NCBI GenBank assembly: GCA_021018995.1 | Contig: CM037588.1 | Coordinates: 94,338,765-94,402,764 of the forward strand | Reading direction: 5' to 3' | Source: Chloranthus sessilifolius | Lineage: Eukaryota > Streptophyta > Magnoliopsida > Chloranthales > Chloranthaceae | Length of the DNA: 64,000 bases | Shown: positions 55,395 through 64,000 of the stretch, piece after piece | Numbering within the stretch: position 1 is the stretch's first letter | Layout: every line of letters begins with the position of its first letter | The notes under the pieces: model-generated | The model's input: only the letters and a program-made list of their open reading frames with translations | Told to the model about the DNA's origin: nothing | Databases searched by the model: none | Program-made: the position numbers and the translations under genes

Positions 55395-57629
55395 TTGGTG
55401 TGACCGTCACTACGGCGACCTCGAACCCAACCGGTAGAAAGAGAACCCGGTAGGTATTCGGCCCTTACCCAAGACATCAGTACAACACTCGTCAACAGAT
55501 CATGTTGAGAGCCGATACATCCCCACCATCATCCCCATCCCATTCCCATGTAGGAGAAGACCTGATCTCCGACGCCTTCACCCAAATCCGGTTCGATGTC
55601 ACGGGTCCATTTGGGGCGCCCGTGTTCGCATCCACCCCATCCCCCTCCCTTACATTCTCCCAACATACCCCCTCCTCATCCCCTACTGAAACTCCTCATT
55701 TCCTAACCAACCCATACATCCCCATCTCCCATCCAAACACCCTTATCGCACTCCCCTACCCCCAAAGACCCCATAGGGAGCCCCATCCCCCGCCTACCTC
55801 CCACATCCCATCCACCTCATCATCATGCCCCCCCTACATACCCGAGTCATGCCCAATTCCACCCGACCCCCTCCATCCTTAAGTGGGGCATCCCCCCCCA
55901 ATCTCACACCTGAATCCATGCCCTCAATGGAGGACATGAGAATGATGTATGCCCTGTGGGCTGCCTCTCGGAGCCCTACATCCCAAACCCCACATCTAGG
56001 TCTCCAAAACCTCCATACCCCATTCCCTCATGACCATGCCCAACCACCCATCATCCATACCATCCAAAATCCCCCACCTTAATTCCAGGCCCAAGCCCAC
56101 TCATCTCAGGCCTAAACCCACACAAATCCATGGGCCTAAGCCCAAACCCATCAGACCCAGGCCCAAAACCCTTAAGACCCATGGGCCCAAGCCCAAACCC
56201 ACCAGACTCAGGCCCAAGTCCAAGCCCATCAGACACAGGCCTAGTTCCAAGCCCCCCAGGGCCCTTGGACCCAAACCCATCAAACCCAGACCCAAGGTTC
56301 ATCACCCCACACCCAATAACCACATGGCCCATTTGCCCAAACCCAATAGGGCCCATTGGCCCAAAATCATACCAACCCCCACACCCAGGCCCAAGGCCCA
56401 TCAACCCAAGCCTTCTAAAACCATCAAGCCCAAATCAATCAAACCCAAGGCCCATCCACCCACACTCATCAAGGCCCGTTCACGAACCCCTTACCCCCCC
56501 ACTAGTACCCTTCATTCACCTATACCCTTACGCCCCCATCCCGCCTCCAACGGAGAATCTGATCCGCTCCATTCCTCAAACCCATGCCTACAGCATCTCG
56601 GCACATCAACCACACCCCCATCACCCCCAGAATGTGCACCCAGCTCAGCACATCATTCATACACAAACCACTCATCCATTCATTCCTTCCCATCCCCTAC
56701 CAACCTTGTGGCCCCACCAGGTCACCCAACCCATCACCCCCCAAGTCCAAATAGCGAACCTCGCCCCTCACCAATATAATGACCAACAGTACGAGGAGGA
56801 CGAGATTTGCAATAGTGGATGAGTTGCCAGCTTCGACCCTCCCAGGCCCACCATCGTCCCACCCAGGGCCGAACAAAATCAGGGGGAGGCAGTCTCCGCT
56901 ACAGCCTCAAAAGAATCAGAATGAAAAGAATGATAGATGTAATACGTAAAGCTTGATGAAGATGGAGGAGTAGAACTGCATTCGACAGACTTTTTAGACT
57001 TATGTCTATTCTCGGATGTCCCCCTACCACAGAAATTTAAGATGCCATCATTCGATAAATATGATGGCACTGGCAACCCCATCGCCCACTTAAAATCTTA
57101 CTGTGGGGATATGTGCCAGTACGGCGGAGATGAATGACTCCTCATCAAAGTATTCTAAAAGAGTCTAATGGGCCCAGTACTGAGATGGTTCACATCCCTA
57201 GAACCATCCATGACAAGAACATGGAAAGATCTTACACACTTATTCCAAGAATAATATGTCTATAACATGGACATAGAGCCAAGGAAGTCGAATCTGGCCC
57301 GTTTGAAGCAAAGACATGATGAAACTTTCAGTGCCTACTTAGGAAGGTGGAGGGCATTAGCCGCCTAGGTGACCCACCGGATTCCCGATGATGAGCAAAT
57401 TGAATTGATAACCAAGGGATCTCTCCCAGTCATCACAGATTTTTTAGTGTATCAGCAACATTGTAGTTTTACTGATTTGGTCCGAAATGCCAACCGTTGC
57501 AAAGATGCCGTTAGAGAGGGCAGGTTGGGAAAGAGCATGGCCACTGGGGCCACCGGGGTTCAAAAAACTGCCAAACCAATGATTGAAAGAAGACCAGGGA
57601 CAAAGGTACAGAACATTGTTTACCCCTAG
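55395..57629 (+). pseudogene. Element C gag
   Basis: Basic N-terminus similar to B (VFGPYPRHQYNTR after an in-frame TAG at 55451-55453), then Pro/Ser-rich sequence from 55502, a 30-bp-unit proline repeat (about 56090-56470), and the capsid core: KMPSFDKYDGTGNPIAHLK (about 57045-57100), LRWFTSLEPSMTRTWKDL (about 57183-57235), RWRALAA and HRIPDDEQIELITKG (57375-57420). At least five in-frame stops or shifts break it. Confidence 0.85.
56085..56470 (+). repeat. Coding minisatellite of PKP-type repeats in gag of C
   Basis: Imperfect units around GGCCCAAGCCCAAACCCATC, giving Pro/Lys-rich peptide repeats. This is the counterpart of 38340-38850 in B, with different unit sequence. Confidence 0.85.
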
Positions 57630-59177
57630 GCCAATACCGATGCCCCCCCGATACAGCTCCAGGCTGCACAACCACCCCTAGCCTGTTTCGAGCAAGCACC
57701 AAGGCCAAACAACGGACCGAGAGCCCCATTTACCCAGGAACAGATGAGAGCACGATTCGAATGGGTGTTCACGCCGTTGGGGCAATCTTTAAGTGTCTTA
57801 TTGCCAGTGTTGCTATAAAAGGGTCTGGTCAATTTACTCCAGCCTCGCCCACCACCCAATCTAATCCTGAGAAACTATGACCCGAACTTGCATTGTAACT
57901 TCCACCAGGGACCGGGTCACCCTACGGACCGGTCCTTCCCACTAAAGCATGTGGTCCAAGATTTAATAGAGGCAAGAAAAATTATTCCCCCGCCGCTTTC
58001 TCAAAGGTAGAACTAGAACATCCATCAAGCCCCTCTACCACCGCACCTAGGAGGCCCCAGGCGTAACATCCACTGGGTAGAAGAGGAAGAAGAAGAGTTT
58101 GACCCCTCGGATTACATCAGTAATCAAGAGGAGTTTTCATTTCGCAGGTCGAATAAGGACGAACCATTTATGGGGGTGCTCGAGCCATTGTATTTAGCCG
58201 ATAACTTCCCCACCATGGCATACCAAGAGGAGCCCTTAGATTTAGGGAAATATTTTTCCACTCCCGCTCCCGCTTATCAAATCCAAAAGGGCACAGCCCT
58301 GCCGCAATCATAAACATATCCGCCCCACTCCCAATTTACCCCATATACCTCTCCGTCACCCGCAAATCACCCCACACCATACATAACTCCACTATCCCCA
58401 TGCTACCCTACCCCATACACACCCCAAATCTCTCCACCCAATACACCACCCCACCATCCCCAAATTATCCCATCTCGTACACACCTCCAAATCTCACCAC
58501 CCAGTATTCCACCCCACCATCCCCAAATCATCTTACCCAATACACAACTCCACCATCCCCAAATCACCCTGTTCCATGCACAACTCCATCATCCCCAATT
58601 TACCCCGTTTCATCCACGAACCCATCATCGCCCCACCATGCCACCCCATATACAAACCTTTCATATTCGTACCCCCTTGCTCCATCCGCTACCCCATCAT
58701 ATCCCTATCACCCCGCTCCACCCGCACCTCCGACGCTCCCAGTCACTTCATCCCATGCAACATACCACTCATCCATAGTTACCCCGTCTCACACCCCATC
58801 CCACCAGCTCTTAATCACACCCCCCAACATCCGATCCCATCGCCCTCCAACCACTCTCCATCCCAGTCACACTCCCACCATCTCTTCGCTATTTTGCCCC
58901 CAATCCAACTGCACCCCCACCAAAACAAACAACCCCTCACCCACTCCCCTTATCACCCACTCCCAATCACCACTGGTCTTATCATGCCCAGGTAATGCCT
59001 GTACAAGCCCCCTCCACACCCACAAATCCAACGTTGCCAATTCTCGCCACTACCGTTCTGCCCCCTACTGGAGTCAACCTAGTTGGACCCAAGAATTCGA
59101 CGTACCTAGCCTAATCCTCCCCAGAATCACCATGCACTCCCTTCCTCATCCTGAAACCTGCCTATGACCCGCATCAA
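57630..59177 (+). pseudogene. Element C gag C-terminal region and proline-rich linker
   Basis: Cys/His cluster CNFHQGPGHPTDRSFPLKH at about 57897-57953, then an acidic segment (EEEEEEFDPSD, about 58080-58115), then a 255-codon proline/serine-rich open run (58400-59167) with tandem units around 'acaccaccccaccatcccca' at about 58330-58640. It corresponds to 35987-37140 in B. Confidence 0.7.
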
Positions 59178-60398
59178 GTGCCATTAAGCTATGAACAGAC
59201 GGACATGAATGTTGGTTGCAACCGAGAGGAGGCTGTTGAATTTATTACCCGGTCAGGCAAGATTTCTACACAGCCGAAAGCATCGGGGGCCGTCAAAGGA
59301 GAAGAGAAGATGAAAGAGCAGGCCGCAGGGAGCCCCTTTGAGAAAATGGCCAGAGAGCACGTGTTGGAGACACAGCTCAAGAAAACACTCGCACATATTA
59401 CTGTGTGGGATTTGTTAATCACGTCCCTGCTCCACTTTCAAGCCTTAATGGGAGCACTCAAAGACACACATGTTTTCGCCCACGTAACCCCAGATGAAGT
59501 GGGAGAAATAATCAGGCAAGTATTGGCCCCAAATGCCATCTCATTCACTGATGCAGATCTGCCGCTCGAGGGGAACAACCACTCTAAACCCCTGAATATA
59601 ACAGTGGAAACAGGGAACCTGGTGGTGCCGTTGGTCTTAATAGACAACGGGTTGGCACTGAGCGTATGCCCTCTAAGGACGACAATCAAAATTGATGTGA
59701 ACCTCAACACCTTTCGGCCATCCATAACAAGCGCCAGGGGATTCGACAACACCAGGAGAGAAATCATAGGAGAAGTAGACCTCGACCTGATCATCAGGCC
59801 ATAAACCTTCACCGTCCCCTTTCAGGTGATGGACATCAAGTCTATGTTTAATCTACTGTTGGGTCGGTCGTGGCTACATGAGATCAGGGCAATACCATCA
59901 ACTCTACACCAAAAACTCTGATTCATTTCAGAGGGAAGAATCGTCACCATCGTAGGTGAGAGCAGAGAAGACAGGGAGAGGAGCGCTCTGCATATTGAGA
60001 ATCCGAAAGTGCTTAACATGCCGCACACAGCAGATGACACCGATCTCCATCGATTTGAGTATGATTTCTCAGCCGTTACCCTCGAGTCGACTGGAAAAAC
60101 CCCTGCCAAAATTGGAGGAGGAATGGATGCAGCTGTGTTCATGCTCCACAAATGGGGCCACCAAAAAGGAAAAGGGCTGGGCCTGCGCCTTCAAGGAAGA
60201 AGAGACCCCGTCAGGGCCAAGGGGCAACAAACCAAATTTGGCCTGGGCTACAGGCCCATTGAAGAAGAAGTCAGAGGCCAAAGAAAAGATAAGAGCCACG
60301 GCAATTGCCAGGGCCAGAGGAATCAACCTAGAAGAAGAAACTCCCGCCCGACGGCACATCTGTCAAACCTTTGTGAGTGCCGGGGTGGTAAAGATTGA
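59178..60398 (+). pseudogene. Element C protease plus G-patch
   Basis: Protease: SFTDADLPLEGNNHSKPLNI, then active-site block VPLVLIDNGLALSVCPL (about 59625-59675), where Leu replaces the Ser of B; second half MFNLLLGRSWLHEI-like (59845-59890) after a TAA at 59801. G-patch at 60150-60262 (WGHQKGKGLGLRLQGR, FGLGYRP). The 208-codon open run from 59178 covers the upstream and first protease half. Confidence 0.85.
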
Positions 60399-61303
60399 TC
60401 TGAATGGGGAGACGAGGGTAACCACACACAAGCCTGTTTCCGCCCATCCCACTAACCCTTACATCATCCCCCCAGACCTCGAGGTGGACTTAGCCGCCCT
60501 CTCCTTATTTGAGGAGGAAGTCCCCCGGTCCACCCATCACTTTAACACCAACCACTTTAGGCCCATCCTAACCATAGAGGACAGGGTCCCAGAGGATCCC
60601 TCCGTAAACATGCTGAGGGAGGAACTGCAAGAGCCTACCGATGCCGCTTCCAACCAAAGAGGTAAAGGCCAGGCCTCACAGGTAAGTAACTAGGCATCTT
60701 TGCCCCAACTCCTCGGAGCTGCCAAAAGTCGAGAATACGACACTGACTCTCTAAAAAAAAAAATAACCTGTAAAAAATGAGGTTAGCCTCTGGGACACTC
60801 TACCTTGTATATATAAAGATCCACCTCGCTAGGGGCTGACCTCTGAAAAAATGCAAAAAACTAAAAAAATAGAAAAAATACAAATTCCAAAAATATTATC
60901 CTTTAAAATTCCCAATACAATTAAAAATGATGTTGTGATGCCCGTCCCGTGTGAAGCCGACCCCTTTCCTGTAGAAATACAAGAAGAGGTAGGAGTCATG
61001 AGTCTGGATGAGGAAGGTCAAATCGATGAGCTCCCCAATGAGCTCCTCAAATAATTTGCTGATTTAAAGCATGGCCCTACCCTGATCGTCGAAGAGATGG
61101 AGGACGCCAATTTGGGCACCAAAGAGGCCCCTAGAATCACCAAAATCAGAACATCGCTCTCCCCTGCAGAGAGAAAAGGTATGTTAGACTTCCTTCGGTC
61201 ATACCAAGACGTCTTCGCATGGTCGTATGAAGACATGCCTAGTTTGGATACCGATTTGGTTGAGCATGAGTTGCCACTCTACCCTGAAATTAAGTCGGTT
61301 AAA
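60262..61303 (+). pseudogene. Element C linker before RT
   Basis: Acidic linker: VDLAALSLFEEEVPRS (about 60485-60530), an interrupting segment with an A-run near 60755-60765, a Lys/Ile/Gln tract (KIEKIQIPKILSFKIP, about 60866-60913), EVGVMSLDEEGQIDELPNEL, and SLSPAERKGMLDFLRSYQD leading to SVK and TAG at 61304-61306. Confidence 0.65.
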
Positions 61304-62015
61304 TAGAAGTTGAGACATCTTTGACCTGAATGGATGTTTAAGGTGAAGGACGAGGTCATTAAGCAGTATGACGTGGGTTTCCTCAAGGTATCCAAGTACC
61401 CGCAATGGCTGGCCAATATCGTCCCCGTACCGAAGAAGGATGGGAAGGTTTGAATGTGCATTGATTTCTGAAATCTTAACAAGGCAAGCCCTAAGGATGA
61501 CTTTTCGTTACCACACATCGATATCTTGGTCGATAACACTGCTAAGCACGGAATGCTCTCATTCATGGATGGATTCTCGAGCTATAATCAGATTAAGATG
61601 GCAGAGGCCGACCGAGAAAAGACTGCGTTCATCACTCCTTGGGGTACCTTGTGTTACAAGGTCATGCCATTCGGGCTCAAAAATGCCGGGGCAACCTACC
61701 AGAGAACAATGACGGCCCTGTTCCATGACATGATGCACAGAGAGATTGAAGTGTATGTCGACGACATGATTGCCAAATCACCGGAAAGGGATGACTACCT
61801 GATAAACCTTAAGAAGCTGTTCGAGAGGTTGAGCAAGTACAGGTTGCGGTTGAATCCCCAAAAGTGCGCATTCGGCATTATATCAGGAAAATTGTTAGGC
61901 TTTATTATCAGTAGGAGAGGGATTGAGGTCGATCCGACCAAGATCAAGGCCATCATTGAAATGCCACCACTGTCTAAAGAGAAGGAAGTCAGAGGCTTTT
62001 TAGGCAGAATCTAGT
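61304..62015 (+). pseudogene. Element C reverse transcriptase
   Basis: After TAG (61304-61306) and TGA (61322-61324), both at positions also stopped in B, the RT blocks are IVPVPKKDGKV (61417-61450), MLSFMDGFSSYNQIKMAEAD, LCYKVMPFGLKNAGATYQR, the catalytic YVDDM at 61754-61768, and a connection ending at FLGRI followed by TAG. The core is open for 162 codons (61526-62014). Confidence 0.9.
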
Positions 62016-63045
62016 ACATCAGCCAGTTCATTGCACAGTTAACTCTGATATGCGCATCGATCTTCAAGCTACTAAGAAAGGATTCACCAGTTGAGTGGAA
62101 TGATGACTGCCAAGCTGCATTTGACAAGATCAAGGGTTACCTCCTAAATCCTCCAGTATTGGTACCACCTATACCTAATAGACCCCTAATAATGTCCCTG
62201 TCCACGACAAAGTTTTCCATGGGCTGTGTTAGGGCAGCATGATGAGACAGGAAGAAGAGAGCAGGCCTCTACTACCTGAGCAAGAAGTTCACTGATTATG
62301 AGACGCGCTATTCTCATATGGAGAAAGCATGCTTAGCGCTCGTATGGGCTACTCAAAGACTTTGACACTACCTGTTATCCCAAGCCATTCTACTTCTAGC
62401 ACAGATGGATCCGTTGAAGTACCTGTTCGAGAAACCTGGTCTCACTGGCTTAACTGCATGATGGCGACTACTTCTCTTCGAATTCGACATACTTTATGTC
62501 ACCCAAAAGTTGATCAAGGGGTAAGCACTTGCTGATCATCTTGCTGAGAACCCTCTGTCGGACTATGAGCCTCTAAAGACTGAATTCCCTGATGAGGACA
62601 TCCTGTTCATGACTGAAGAGGATACGGCGGAAACAGAGGAGTCTTGGGTAATGCACTTTGATGGGGCATCGCATGTTGAAGGCCAAGGAGTTGGCGCCAT
62701 TCTTATCTCACCAAGAGGATCACATGTACCCATCTCAATCAAGTGGAACTTCCCATGCACCAATAATATGGCCGAGTATGAAGCCCGTATACCGGTTTAC
62801 AGCGCTCTTGATCCAATATAACTCACCTCAGGGTCTTTGGGGATTCACAGTTAATCATATGCCAGACCAACGGAGACTGGAAGACCAAGGATGAGAAGAT
62901 GATCCGATACCATGAACATCTTGAGGATCTGATAACCTGCTTTGAGGAAGCCACCTTCTCTTATGTGCCACGAGCGAGAAATTAGTTTGCCGATGCCCTG
63001 GCTACCCTGGCCTCAATGGTTGAGATTCCGTATGGAGTTGAGATT
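62016..63045 (+). pseudogene. Element C native and archaeal-type RNase H
   Basis: Native part: EWNDDCQAAFDKIKGYLLNP (62095-62155), the region with HMEKACLALVWATQRL (62317-62365), then a stretch with several stops to about 62560. Archaeal-type RNase H: HFDGASHVEGQGVGAI with first Asp (62656-62700), Glu in TNNMAEYEA (62758-62785), a frameshift near 62800, third Asp in VFGDS-like (about 62835) and last Asp in FADALATLASM (62988-63020). It keeps the two acids that B has lost. Confidence 0.85.
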
Positions 63046-63219
63046 AAGCCAATCATGATAGAGCAGAGGGACGAACCGGCATTCTGTCACCTGGTCCAAG
63101 GTTCCACCAAGTTAGATGATGAGCCACCCTAGTTCTCAGACATCAAGAATTTCTTCGAGACCCGAACTGTCTCGGAAAGAACATCGAAGGTAGACAGACG
63201 CACCATCTAGCGATTGGCA

Positions 63220-64000
63220 ACGAACGATGTCATCTACGGCGATCTCCTATACAGATTCTCACAACAATGTTCTGCTCCGACGCCTAACCGAGAGAGAAGC
63301 GGCTGAGATCATGAAGGAGATCCATGAAGGAGTCTGCGGGGCACACATCAGTGGACACATGCTCGCTAAGAAAATCCTAAGGCAAGGATACTTTTGGACC
63401 ACTTTAGAGACTGATTGCTACAAACACGTTTAGAAGTGCTACAAGTGCCAAGAACACTCCAGTCTAATACATGCTCCGGTCATTGATTTACACAGCATGA
63501 CCACTCTTTGGTCGTTCGCCACCTGGGGTCTCAATGTCATCTGCAAGATCAATCCTAAGGCTTCCAATAGACATTAGTTCATCCTCGTCGCAGTGGAGTA
63601 CTTCACGAAGTGGGTAGAGGTAGCCTCCTATACGAGCATTAAGGCCAGTCATGTCGAGAAGTTCATCAAGAACAACATTATTTGCAGATTTGGAGTGCCC
63701 AAGGATATCATCACTGATAATGGCACTAATTTCGCTAATAGGCGCATACAAGCCTTGTGTGAGCGGTTCCAGATCATGCATCATCGATCATCCCCATACA
63801 GGCCTCAGACGAACGGAGCTGTAGAAGCGACCAACAAAACTCTTATCTGCATTCTGGAGAAGATGGTAGTCACTTATAGAGATTGGACTGAGCAGTTATC
63901 CTTCGTGCTTTGGGCCTATAGAAGGTCTATCTGTACCGCTATAGGGGCAACACCATTCTCCCTTGTGTATGAAATCGAGGCTGTGCTACCCGTTGAGGTC
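63220..64000 (+). pseudogene. Element C integrase (cut by window end)
   Basis: HHCC domain HEGVCGAHISGH and CYKCQEHSS (63323-63465), with a TAG between. In the core the first catalytic Asp appears lost: WGLNVI (about 63525-63543) where B has WGLDVV. The second Asp is in DIITDNGTNF (63708-63735) and the Glu in TNGAVEATNKT (63811-63843). The frame then continues to the window end (EAVLPVEV). Confidence 0.85.

Larger units (their letters stand above)
52484..64000 (+). mobile_element. Element C: Tat-lineage Ty3/gypsy retrotransposon (continues past window)
   Basis: Plus-strand relative of element B: 5' LTR 52484-54035, PBS 54038-54055, leader, gag, proline-rich repeats, protease, G-patch, RT with YVDD (61754-61765), native and archaeal-type RNase H, and integrase running off the end. 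Stops and frameshifts occur in gag, RT, RNase H and integrase. No second LTR is in the window. Confidence 0.92.

Overview
This window is plant nuclear DNA, almost certainly from an angiosperm with a large repeat-rich genome. Nearly all of it is Ty3/gypsy-type LTR retrotransposons in nested, decayed copies, with LTRs ending in TG...CA, plant tRNA primer-binding sites and GT...AG introns in one gene. I see no tRNA, rRNA or bacterial-type gene and no intact host gene. The most gene-like unit is a spliced but broken plant-mobile-domain (PMD) gene at about 320-4160.

Layout. (A) A Tat-lineage element on the minus strand: degenerate PBS near 17300, gag 17029 to about 15420, protease, G-patch, reverse transcriptase, RNase H and integrase ending at 5859. 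It is split by a 2.4-kb LTR-like insertion F (12142-14539). The PMD gene lies beyond its 3' end on the opposite strand, and no 3' LTR of A is visible in the window. (E) A second element of A's family on the plus strand: a doubled LTR-like block (about 17480-21715), then gag from 22267, broken at 23357 and resumed at 46610. (D) What breaks E is an Athila-like element on the minus strand (LTRs 23358-24762 and 45195-46609, tRNA-Asp-type PBS at 45171-45187). It has gag and a long second ORF but no recognisable pol. (B) D is in turn broken by a 13.5-kb Tat-lineage element on the minus strand (29110-42652), flanked by the 5-bp duplication CTCTC. (G) 47476-50529 holds LTR-like scraps. (F') 50530-52483 is a second copy of F, interrupted by (C), a plus-strand relative of B (5' LTR 52484-54035, PBS 54038-54055, gag-pol to the window end inside integrase). 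The nesting gives relative ages: E before D before B on one side, and F' before C on the other.

How the parts work. In the Tat elements gag packages the RNA, an aspartic protease (followed here by a G-patch segment) matures the polyprotein, RT, a native RNase H and an archaeal-type RNase H copy the RNA, and integrase inserts the DNA. All copies here carry stops and frameshifts, mostly of the kind expected from cytosine deamination.

The most striking unexplained pattern is that the LTR families here carry clusters of short self-complementary words, with a different word in each family. Where a TATA box can be seen (B, C, D, F) the clusters lie upstream of it, in U3. In B and C about four copies in the LTR are matched by about four in the leader after the PBS, at equivalent positions but with unrelated words. 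A second puzzle is a stop codon at the same codon just before RT in A, B and C. All alignments were made by eye, and boundaries given as 'about' are approximate.
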